DNA from: Dallia pectoralis | Lineage: Eukaryota; Chordata; Actinopteri; Esociformes; Umbridae | DNA: 64,000 bases | Direction of reading: 5' to 3' | Assembly (NCBI GenBank): GCA_029465975.1 | Contig: CM055760.1 | Span: 4,790,553-4,854,552 of the forward strand | In this document: piece after piece, positions 1-12,200 of the stretch | How the letters are laid out: every line of letters starts with the position of its first letter | Numbering within the stretch: position 1 is the first letter of the stretch | Notes under the pieces: model-generated | Seen by the model: only the letters and a program-made list of their open reading frames with translations | The model's database searches: none | Told to the model about the DNA's origin: nothing | Translations under genes and position numbers: made by a program

Positions 1-96
1 TTGATGAGGACTGTTCCGATGTCTCCTCATGGGAGTGGAGTCCTGTATGCTAGTTGCCTCTTATCTTCCCTGTTCACCCTCCTCTTCCTCCTCCAG

Positions 97-271
97 GTAC
101 GCCATAGCTCTGGCGCTGAGGGAGAAACAGAGGGTCATCTTCACCAGCCCCATCAAGGCCTTGAGTAACCAGAAGTACAGAGAGATGTACGAGGAGTTCC
201 AGGATGTGGGCCTGATGACCGGCGACGTCACCATCAACCCCACGGCGTCCTGCCTCGTCATGACCACCGAG
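97..271 (+). CDS. mtrex: MTREX coding exon (first in window), RecA1 after motif I
   Basis: It begins after a pyrimidine-rich AG with a split codon (G|TAC) and ends with GAG before GTGAGG. It encodes YAIALALREKQRV through SCLVMTTE, including the TSPIKALSNQKY stretch (motif Ia) and TGDVTINP (motif Ib region) of the first RecA domain. The preceding exon, with the Walker A GKT, is not in the window. Confidence 0.95.
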
Positions 272-3200
272 GTGAGGCGTCTCCGCATCTTATTACCATT
301 GCGCTATATTCGTCATTAACTGAGCTCAAATAATCGTCTGTAGTGACACCGTCGTGCTCTATGTAATTGCGAACACAACAAGACTAATGTCCGCTTCCAG
401 ATCCTGAGGAGCATGTTGTATCGTGGCTCTGAGGTCATGAGAGAGGTGGCCTGGGTCGTCTTCGACGAGATCCACTACATGCGAGACGCGGAGCGTGGCG
501 TCGTGTGGGAGGAGACCATCATCCTGCTCCCCGACAACGTCCACTACGTTTTCCTGTCCGCCACCATCCCGAACGCGAAACAGTTTGCAGAGTGGATCTG
601 CCACCTTCACAAACAGGTGCGGTTATCCTCTGTAGCAAACGTGTGCGGTTGACTGTTAAAGGTTCTGGGTTCAAACCCCAGTCGCGACTACCCTACAATG
701 CTTTTCCCTTTCCCTTTCATGCTGTTGACTTACTTGTGTCCCGGCAGCCCTGTCACGTGGTCTACACAGACTACCGTCCTACACCCCTGCAGCACTACAT
801 CTTCCCAGCAGGGGGCGACGGACTTCACCTTGTTGTGGACGAGAATGTAAGAGACTTTGGCGTCCTGGCTTGGCCATAACAACATGTGAAATCCTAAGTT
901 AACCATATATGTGCACATGCAAGTTCAAATATACTTTCTTCTCTTGCTCGTGTTGTTGATAGTTGATAGATGTGTTTCTACAAAGAATTGATTCGCTCTA
1001 ACGTCGTAGAAGACCAGATAGGTCACAGAATTGGGGAGTGTGCAAGTGCAAACCTTAATTCTTTGTTTTTGTTTTTCTAGTGTCAGTCAGTGATGGTTTT
1101 TATTTAAGGTTAAATGATGTGCTATGTGAAGCACACCAGTAACAGCCTGTACTGCTAACCGTTTGCATCTCTAAGAACGACAGACACATAATGGGTCCAA
1201 ATGAATAATTAAATTACTCTGTCTGTCTTGGTTTCCCCTCACGCCGCACGAGTCATATTCATCGTTTGGTTGTGGAATGTGAAGTGATGCCAACGGTCGG
1301 TGAACTGACCGTTCATTTTGCTGATCTCCTCCCCCAGGGAGAGTTCAGAGAGGACAACTTCAACACAGCCATGCAGGTGCTGAGAGACATTGGTGACTCT
1401 GGAGGCAGCGGAGGGGCCAAGTGGGACCCCAAAGGACGAAAAGGCGGGACCCGAGGTGTGTGTGATCAACCGGCCAAGACCCATTGGCTGTGGCTGTCTT
1501 AGACTTTTTCAGTTTTTTAGTCAGGTGATTGTGGTGGTCTGTGGAGTTTTGCTTTTTCAATGCGTCTTCCGTCAGGGCCATCAAATGTGTTCAAGATCGT
1601 GAAGATGATCATGGAGAGGAACTTCCAGCCTGTCATCATCTTCAGCTTCAGTAAAAAAGAGTGCGAGGCCTACGCTCTGATGGTGTCCAAGCTTGAATTC
1701 AACACAGGTACAGTTCCCTCTGTTCTACTTCTGGTCCTATTTACGGTGTGATAGCCTAACTCCTGTGAAACTCACTGCCGGTGTCCAAGCTCCACGTTAA
1801 CAGTGGACGTTAGGTTGTTATTACTGACAGACTAGCATGGCATGTGTTCTGGGCCCTCTAAACACTTGAATTGAATTACCTGCTTGTCTTCTGGTTTTGC
1901 AAAAACATTGACGTGGCCCAAAAAGTAATCTACTCTGTCTTCACCCGCCACTGCCGAAACATGACAGGCCACCTCTCAGTCTGGTTCCTCTTTAGGTTTC
2001 GTCCCTACTAGCCACTGTGCGTTAACTTTTGTTACTTGCTTGCTAGTTTTACTCTCCAGTCAACTCTCCAACGCCTCCACATTTACGGGACCTTATTGTT
2101 TAGCACTGTCAGCCTGTTTGACTTTCAACTGTCAACACACCTCACCAGTTCCTGTAGTTGGCTAGCAGCTGATGAAAACTCAGCATTTCAGTGAGGGCCA
2201 ACACCAGAATGGTACTAGGTTCACTTCGATGTAGTGCACTGTAGAGCAAATGGTGTGTGATTTGGGACACCCCGCCTGTAAGTGACTCTGTCAGTGATCA
2301 GTGTGTTACCGCTGATGCCAGGCTACAGAGCCTAGTTGATTACATCTGTCCGCCTCGCTGGCGAAACTTTCCCCGATGCGTGTCGTTTCATTAGTAGGCC
2401 CCGTCACGTGTGAGGACACCTCGCTTCCACTTCCTTGGTGCCTAGAGAACGTGTTAACCGTCTTTCCTCTGAATGTGGACGTTATGGTTGTTATTCGTGT
2501 GGTCAGCTGTCCCGTCTGGAGTCGTAAGACCTTTTTTGGCGTGGTCCGCCTAGTCTGTCTCAGAGGGAGTAAAGACAACACGGGACATTGATCATTGAAG
2601 ATGGAGCAGATTTCTCTTGGCTTGAAAAACACCGGGCCCTTGGCAACAGACGGTTCTATCCCTCCAACGCTGACCACAGGCCGATTCTTCTGTTTTTGAA
2701 CGGATTCCTGGTCCAAACAAATATTTGGACGATGTGTCTTACTCTTGTCTATTTGGTCTGGGGTATTGCTACACACTGGCGTCACTGGACATTGGGTAAC
2801 ATTTTCTATTGGCACAAACATTGAGCCGTAAGCCGTTCAATATATACGAGATGGTTTGGGCTACGCAACATATGATTCAGGACTTCCTCGCGAGCATTTG
2901 TGATGATGCGAGCCCTAGCGATGCACTCGTACGCGTACTCAGAACCTCCTTCCATATCTGGCCTGGCCTCCATGGAACCCTGTTTTTATCATTACCCATT
3001 ACACAAGCAGTATTTCAAACGGTAAGATGGTGCACAGTTTTGGGATTAGTAGCAGGGTTTATAGCGACCAGAGCCGCTCGCCTGTTCTGGTTTAGACGAG
3101 CTGTTCTGGCTCAGCAATGGGTGTGGGGTGCAGTCGCCTAATTATGTGCAGCCACGTCTTTCTCGCTCTCTGTCGGTTGGGTTATTTTTCTATGTCCATC

Positions 3201-6200
3201 CTTCACGCTCTGTCTTTGCATGTGCACGGTGGTGCCGGGAAAGTATCTTTTAAACTCTAAAATCATCTGTCTTTCTTGTTCTCTATGTCTCTTTCCTCGT
3301 TCTTCTTTCAGTCTTTTTTTGACTGAGTGGTTTTGGATTCTGTGTGAGTGCAGGCATGTCTTCCAACAATCCTGTCCCCGGGCTGAGAGCCTCATCTGTG
3401 AGGATGGGTGGTTGTCTCAGGCCCTGGCTAACCAGCTACGTCACCACAGATTGGCTCTCAGAAAACCAGTCCCCTGTTAACGTTTTGTCCGCTGTGGACT
3501 GTCATCCTGTTTAATGCGACGTGGCGTTATGACAAGTAGTCACGTAACCTTCACAGCTGCCGGTAATATAACAATTGGGGTCTGAAAAGACCAGACGGTG
3601 TCGTAAAAACAGGATGTCTCTTGACTCTGGTGCCAACAACCTCAAGCTGTCGTCGTGGTGATAACCGCTTGGGTTGCCTCGTCTGAATAGTGTCTGATGG
3701 AATGTCGGCCTGTTCGTTGTTGAATGTGTGTTTCCTTTAGTGTGTAACGGTCGTGATGTTCGAGCCAAAGGATTTGCAGTGTGTATGTTAAATTACCCCA
3801 GTCATTAGTTTGCCTTTGTGATGGAAACTTTGGTTTGAGTGTATGCAGATGTGTTTGCCCTGTGTAGATGAGTCTCTCTGTGTGTGGGTGTTTTTAAAGA
3901 GTGCAGGCCTTCACAGAGGACGGTGGTAAGAGCCCCTACAGGGCCAACAACCTGACAAACCATTACTCCGCTGAAGACAGCCCTCTCTTTGATCTGTAAC
4001 TGCCAGTTGGGTTTTGATTCTGAATAGTGGGGGAAGAACCATTTTTTGGACTGAACTTAGCTCCTTAGACGGAGCCCGCTGGCTTAGACGGAGAGTAGAG
4101 TAATGTGAATCAGTACTTCTGCGAATTCAAGGTGGCCTGTGTGAAAACGTGTGAGGACAAGGTAGCCAGTTTAGACATATACATTCAGAAGGGTTGACTC
4201 AGGATATGGTTGGATTTCACTCTCCACACTTCCACTGCTCGCTGTTGTCTTGTGATTGGTCGTTGGCTACGGCACATAGAGTTGGTAGTCTTTTGTCTTC
4301 CGTCTTACCACGAAATCCAGTTCACTAATCGCTCCTGGTTCTTCATGTTCTTGCCACTTTAACCTGATGTCAGACAAAAAACATGCTTGCTGCTCTGTCG
4401 TTGTTTAGCTTTCAGAGACTCCGGGTAAGCTGTGTGTTAATATTGAATGTGTATTTTGTTTTTTGCAGATGATGAGAAGAAGCTTGTGGAGGAGGTGTTC
4501 AACAATGCGATAGACTGTCTGTCAGACGACGACAAGAAGCTACCCCAGGTGAGTGCTTGTGTGTACACACACACGCACACAGAGTCTTTTACTTGTTCAC
4601 AGTTGGTGCTGTTCTCAGTTCAGTTGTCATATGGCGCCATTTAATAGACTGGGCTCTCATCACGCTTAGCTTTTGACTGTCACACAGCGTCGCCACCTCC
4701 TCGTCCACGCCGCACAACTATTTCATGCCAGGCCCGCCATGTCAATAGAGCGTGCAGATATGTGTCTCCCTGTTGCGTTGACGTCGGTGAAAATTGGTTC
4801 TCCTTGGCGTTTGCGGTCGTCTGTGGGAACCATAACGCCTACACACAAGCCACAGCAAAAAGCCATATGACTAAGAGCTTGTTTTGACACGGCTCGTGAC
4901 ACTGTGAGACAGTTACTGAAACCCTTACTTTTCTTGGCTGTAACAGTTTCCAGTCCCTCTGTGTGGCTCGGCTGGTGGCTTAGATTACATGTACACACAC
5001 ACACACACACACTAGTATTTTACTATTCCTCAATCCCTTTAATGCGGTTACTTAAAGTGTTGTTTGGTCTGTTCTCCTGTGTTTCTGTTATAGATAGTGT
5101 GGCTTTATATGGCTCTGTGGTGTTTGTGTGTCCAGATGTCATGAGGCTGCCTAGTTGTGAGAACCCACTAATGACCGCAACCGTGTGACGTCACGGCTGC
5201 TATGGATGGCTTGTTTTAATATTAGATGTAGGGGTGTGACTATACGCACGGAACACGAGACGATACACAATATTTTATCACTGTTATTAAGGAATGTTCT
5301 ATGACAAAATATATGACTGGAGAAATTGTCTTTTATTCCACTGGGTGACTGGCTTCTGTCCTATATGATTTCACATGAGTCTGTTCAGACTTTATAACTG
5401 TACATGTGACCTAACTGAACTCCCTTCAAAAAATTAAACATAAAAAATAAAAACTCTATAAATAACAAAAATAAATGGCACACTGTTTTTCTTAGTAATA
5501 CTTTGATTTGCTTGTACTTATGCACCTAAAAAATTACTCAATACTAAAACTGCAAACTGTATGTTGGCAGTTGTAACAGCTTCTGCTTAAACATCAACAC
5601 TACACTCACAATTTGGTGGATGTCCGGTTATATTATCACTTGACTACTTCCATTAAATTTCACCCCATCGCTTCCTCATTCTGATATCGCATGACATCTC
5701 TTCAGCTGGACGAGTGATCTCATCACAATGGACATCGCGAGATCTTGTCACACCCCTCATTAGAAAGTTCTTTAATTTAATGAATTTGCTTAACTTAATA
5801 ATGGCACGGCTGATTTGTTGTGTTTTGCGCGTCTCCAGGTGGAACACGTCCTGCCCCTACTGAAGAGAGGTATCGGCATTCATCACGGAGGACTACTCCC
5901 CATCCTAAAGGAGACCATAGAGATCCTCTTCTCTGAGGGGCTGATCAAGGTAACCCCCGTCTGGCACGCAACACGCTGGAACCACCTTGGTTGAGTGTGT
6001 TCACTCCACCTGTGTATTTGAGTCTTTATGTGGCGTGATTTCCTTCTCCACAGGCCCTGTTCGCCACTGAGACCTTTGCCATGGGCATCAACATGCCGGC
6101 GCGCACCGTCCTCTTCACCAGCGCGCGCAAGTTTGACGGCAAAGATTTCCGCTGGGTAACGCTCCCTTTTGTATAAGCCCACTGTTAACCCGACTAATGA

Positions 6201-9200
6201 GTTAGCATTTACTAATCCTGTTCTTGGGGCACCAGAGGTTTGAAACCAGGCACCTGACTGTCATACGCTCTAGGAAGGGAATACGGTCCTGTAGGATCAT
6301 TTAGAGCTAGGGCCTCAACCACATGCTCCTGAAGATTTATTGTCCGAGTGGTTTTCGCTTCAACCCTAAACGCAGAGGGGATCCGGCAGCTTCCAACGTA
6401 ACACCCATTGCCTTGTGGGGGGACCTGGGGCCACGTCCCGCTGTGAATCTAGCGCTTTTGATTAAAACGGACAGATTAGCTTTTGACTCTGAGATGGGAG
6501 AACGAGGCAGGAGAAAGATATGGCCGGGGAGGGCTAGTGGGAGATGGATAGGGTGGTGGGAGCCAAAGTGGGTGCCGTCCAACACGCTTGCATGAAACAT
6601 CTGGTTTGAGGAAACTGCTGCCAAAACACCACGCATGCAGTCAAGGCCTCTCTTCCTCTCCATCATAAAGCCGGGCTGAGAGATCCAGGGCCTCTCCACA
6701 GGGAGACAATTGCTCCCTCTCAGTGCTCCTCGGAGAGGAGGTGTCTCGGATGTAATGAAACACACTGCCCCTGAGCGAGTCTTAGTTAGGACCTTATGAT
6801 GTAAAGTGCAGAGAATGCCTCAGTAATTGTTTAAATATGCATGACCAAGTCCTTAACAGACCTGTTAGTGTAGGTTGTGGCAGAACCTGTAGTCCTTAAC
6901 GGGACTGTTAGGGTAGGTTATGTGGCAGAACCTGTAGTCCTTAACGGAACTGTTATGGTAGGTTATGTGGCAGAACCTGTAGTCCTTAACAGAACTGTTA
7001 GGGTAGGTTATGTGGCAGAACCTGTAGTCCTTAACAGAACTGTTAGGGTAGGTTATGTGGCAGAACCTGTAGTCCTTAACAGAACTGTTAGGGTAGGTTA
7101 TGTGGCAGAACCTGTAGTCCTTAACAGAACTGTTAGGGTAGGTTATGTGGCAGAACCTGTAGTCCTTAACAGAACTGTTATGGTAGGTTATGTGGCAGAA
7201 CCTGTAGTCCTTAACAGAACTGTTGGGGTAGGTTATGTGGCAGCACTTGTTTATGATATCCCAGGCCAAAGGCAACATGCTAGTTATTAATCACTGCCCG
7301 TTCCTGTGCCAGCGCTCATAATCCTGCCACAATAACAAACGTTAGCCAACTAGTCCAGATCATACCAGGCTAACAGGGTTTTCCTGATTTCCTTCTGTTG
7401 ACGTGGCTGTTTTTGCTGGCTGTGCGTTTGAGTTTTCACCGATGTCACTATTATTAGTGGTCGTTAATAGGTTGCGTTCTGGTCTTTTTATCAGATTCTT
7501 TCTCCTCGAATTCTTTCTCCCCCCCCCCGTTAGATCACGTCGGGTGAGTACATCCAGATGTCCGGTCGAGCCGGCAGGAGAGGAATGGACGAGAGGGGAA
7601 TCGTCATCTTCATGGTGGATGAGAAGATGAGTCCTGCGGTTGGGAAACAGCTGCTGAAGGTACCGTCTCCACACCGGCCCTTGGCGCTCGCCGATATGAG
7701 TCGTTATTCCGACTGAACTCACTGTAAATGTCAATACACTCGCGGAGGATTTGGTTCCTGCTGATGTCTGATGTTAATTTAGCCTAACCGCTACGACAAT
7801 TGTGTTGAAACACTGTGGGCCTGACATCTAACACAGCCAGCATGGCATTGATGTTGCCCCAGTCGCGCTCTCCACCCGGGATGAGGTCAGAAGGTTTACA
7901 CGCCAAGATGGCTCCCCTGCTGTTTTTATACAATTAAACCGACGGGGGTGCTCTCCGAGTGACGTACGGACTCTGTGGCCTGACATTTACAGCCCAAGCC
8001 GAGACTCATATCCTCCTGAGCCCCAGGGCAGGTCGACGCACGTCTTACACGACACAGTTGTTTAAACCTCAGTTAAGTGAGCTTGAACACACCTCTCCTA
8101 TGCATTAGTTGTTTTCCCATCCTCGTGTATTTTACACACCCTGACTCATCCGCAGACAGAAACCTCTAAGCTGTAGGCGGCCTCTGTAGTGTGGATGTTA
8201 CCTGACTCATCCACAACTAAGCTGTAGGCGGCCTCTGTAGTGTGGATGTTACCTGACTCATCCACAACTAAGCTGTAGGCGGCCTCTGTAGTGTGGATGT
8301 TACCTGACTCATCCACAACTAAGCTGTAGGCGGCCTCTGTAGTGTGGATGTTACCTGACTCATCCACAACTAAGCTGTAGGCGGCCTCTGTAGTGTGGAT
8401 GTTACCTGACACATCCACACTCATCCACAACTAAGCTGTATGCGGCCTCTGTAGAGTGTGGATGTAACATGGGGCCTACAAACTCTCTGTTTGATGAACT
8501 CACTGACTGGTTTAAAGGTTTAGACCGGTTTCAGTTCTCTATAGGGAGTGTTAATGTGAGTGGGGACCTTTGACACTTGGTTAAGTTATCCAGCTTTTCA
8601 AATCCCCCTCTTAATCTCCAAGTGCATTTCCGCATTTTCTAAAATGTACTCGTAACGAGGCCGCTGACGGTCCTCAAGATGGTTGAGCTTTAACCTGGCT
8701 CTCCCTTTAGGGAGGTCGTAAGTAGAGACGTCCTCCCGGAGTTACGGTTAATTCTCCTCCTGGCCCCGTGGGGTTTGGGACTGTGTTTGAGGTCTGTTAA
8801 GGGTTGCACTTTAACAGACCTAGGGGCCGTTTGTCTTGCTGACAACACCTGGGATTAACGGAAGTGTGTCAGGTCTCATTTATACAAATTCACTGTTACT
8901 CATTTGTTTCATTTGTTCTTTTGAACTAGATGCAAGGACAAGGATCTGGTACTAGTTTTTTTTTTATCCCTTCCTGGGATGATGCCACTGTATTTCTGTT
9001 GTATCGTGATTTCAGTTTTTTACGGTCTCATCTGTTTTTTATTAATTTCAATGGCTTTGCCAAACTTTGTGTTTGCGTTTTTGTTTTAAACAGTTGGACT
9101 AGTTTGATTCACGGTCTGTTTAAACTTTACCATGAGTATTCACACACAAGTCATTATTTCGATGAACAAATCCAAAATCCAGTGGTGTTCATTGAAGTGT

Positions 9201-12200
9201 GTGCCTCTGACTGACTCTATGCGCCTCTGACTGACTCTATGCGCCTCTGACTGACTCTATGCGCCTCTGACTGACTCTATGCGCCTCTGACTGACTCTAT
9301 GCGCCTCTGTCTGACTCTATGCGCCTCTGACTGACTCTATGCGCCTCTGACTGACTCTGACTCTATGCGCCTCTGACTGACTCTATGCGCCTCTGACTGA
9401 CTCTATGCGCCTGACTGACTCTATGCGCCTCTGACTGACTCTATGCGCCTCTGACTGACTCTATGCGCCTCTGACTGACTCTATGCGCCTCTGACTGACT
9501 CTATGCGCCTCTGACTGACTCTATGCGCCTCTGACTGACTCTATGCGCCTCTGACTGACTCTATGCGCCTCTGACTGACTCTATGCGCCTCTGACTGACT
9601 CTATGCGCCTGACTGACTCTATGCGCCTCTGACTGACTCTATGCGCCTCTGACTGACTCTATGCGCCTCTGACTGACTCTATGCGCCTCTGACTGACTCT
9701 ATGCGCCTCTGACTGACTCTATGCGCCTCCGACTGACTCTATGCGCCTCTGACTCTCTTCCAACCCAGGGCTCGGCCGATCCTCTGAACAGTGCATTCCA
9801 TCTCACCTACAACATGGTTCTTAACCTGCTGCGTGTTGAGGAGATCAACCCTGAGTACATGCTGGAGAAGTCCTTTTACCAGTTCCAGCACTACAGGGCT
9901 GTGCCCGGCGTAGTAGAGAGTGAGTTCAAAGCATGACCCTGCATACGTTTAGTCATTTAGCATACGCTCTTATCAAGAACCACTTACCAGAACAACTTAT
10001 TTCCTGGTGCATTGCTTACTGGCACCTCCTTCCTGTAACTGGCCTGACGCTCTAACCACATCACCCCACGTATTACAAACTGAGCTTTGTGAAGTCGTGT
10101 CTTATGTTGTCGGTTTCTCCTGACTCCTGTATATCTATTTTGGGACAAAATTTTTCGTTGCTCTTTTGCATTGGATCGGGATGTTTTAGTAATTCTGATC
10201 AGAGTATTTCTGTGTTTGCCCCATGTTCTCTGATATCCACAGAGATGGCAAGCCTGGAGGAGATGTATAATGCTGTAGAGATCCCCAACGAGGAGAGCGT
10301 GGTCACCTACTATAAGATCCGCCAGCAGCTGGCCAAACTGTCCAAGGAGATCGAGGAGTTCATCCGCAAGCCCAAATACTGCCTTCCCTTCCTACAGCCA
10401 GGCAGACTGGTGAAGGTTAGAACCAAATATCTGTCATATTCACCAACAGGAATGCTCAGTATATTTGACACAAACAACATATTCACCAACAGGAATGCTC
10501 AGTATATTTGACACAAACAACATATTCACCAACAGGAATGCTCAGTATATTTGACACAAACAACATATTCACCAACAGGAATGCTCAGTATATTTGACAC
10601 AAACAACATATTCACCAACAGGAATGCTCAGTATATTTGACACAAACATCATATTCACCAACAGGAATGCTCAGTATATGACACAAACAACATTCACCAA
10701 CAGGAATGTTCAGTATATTTCACACAAACATCTGCCTGTGCTGTTGAATATGGCATCCATGGATAACAAACACATAGACTTGTATCCATGCTCCGATTAG
10801 GAGCTGTTCAAGTCTTTGCTGTACATACGGATATGCTTATGGTGTCCAACTTTTGTGTAGGTCAAGAACGAAAATGCAGACTTTGGGTGGGGCGTGGTCG
10901 TTAATTTCTCCAAGAAGTCCAATGTTAAGGTAATTTTCCTTTAGTAAAAAAGAGATTGTACGTTAGCTTGTGTCCATATGGCTTCCGTGTGTTAAAGTTT
11001 TCACCCTAACGATGCACATGTAGAATTCCTTGATGTAGGAGATGTCGTTATGCGGAGGAGTTACAATATTCAAACCCGACTACTTGGGTTTCACTGTTCA
11101 GAAAATGTATATGTTTTTGTGCCTTTGTGTTTTCCTGACATGAATTAATGTGTGAGCTTCTGATGACGCTTTAGATGTCAACAAATATACATTTGATCAC
11201 ACAAACGTTCTTCCCATTTTTTTGTATGAACATTCTAGAGTTGTACTTTATAGAATGGCTGGATGTAAATGTAGACGGCAGTAGTGGATCAGACTTCAAC
11301 ACAACTGAAAAACAAATTACTGGATAAAAATAGGACAGTTGAACTGAGCAAAAGATAATGATCTGTCTGCAGCAGCATATCTGACGCCAGCACAATCGTC
11401 TGCAATAATCTGCCACAGTTTGGCCTATATATCAGTTTCAGACGGTGTAATGGCGGTCCCTTGGTAAACACAATACTTACTGGTCCAACGTGGGAATCGA
11501 ACCCGGAATGTTACTGATACAAATTTCATTCTCTCAGCGTTTGAGCGTTTGTCTGGATGGTGCTGTGCTTGTGTTTTCCTCCAGGCCAGTACAGGGGATA
11601 CGGACCCCCTTTATGTGGTGGAGGTGCTGGTCCATTGCAGTAAGGATAGCGTGAAGAACGCAGCAACTGAGTCAGCCAGACCTGCGATTCCCGGGGAGAA
11701 GGGAGAAATGCAGGTTGGTATGTGACGCGTTGCCAGGAGCATCACCATGTTCCACACAGCTATGTACGAAATGCAAGCGTCACAAGGTCTCCAGAGGCAT
11801 AATCTGTCCCCGGTTCAGATTTAACCAACATGTATGCAGGGCTGCAATCCATGGGAAGGACTGGCTGTGTTCTTGGTTCAGTGACCTCCAGTGGAATTGA
11901 ATCCACCATTGTGGTTCATTGTGGAAACGTACACATCCACACTCTACTCTCTCTGATAAATAATGGCGTCTGTCAGGTCATCAGTTGTCTCGGTCATATG
12001 TTCACGCTCACATTAAATCAAGTCATGTGGTCAGGATAGATGCCTTGGGTCTTTTCTTTTTTTCCGTCACTCCCCGTATAACAGTAACGCCATTCAGACC
12101 GTTGAGCCCTTAAGGTTTATGTTCTGTCACAGATACATATGGTACAGTTTGTGTTCATATCCACGTGGACGTATCTGCTTTTCTTTGCTGTTTATGTTCC

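Noticed and set aside
667..679. tRNA gene suggested by a B box
   Set aside because: No A box, anticodon stem or acceptor stem; at most a SINE piece.
2809..3141. 110-codon frame in an MTREX intron
   Set aside because: No recognised domain, no matching exon in MTREX and no clear splice sites; probably chance.
3907..3925. 19-nt microexon-like segment with gtgcag acceptor and GTAAGA donor in an MTREX intron
   Set aside because: Length would shift the frame and no such exon is known in MTREX; likely chance.
9199..9752. CRISPR-like array
   Set aside because: Units are contiguous with no unique spacers and the context is a vertebrate intron; a minisatellite.
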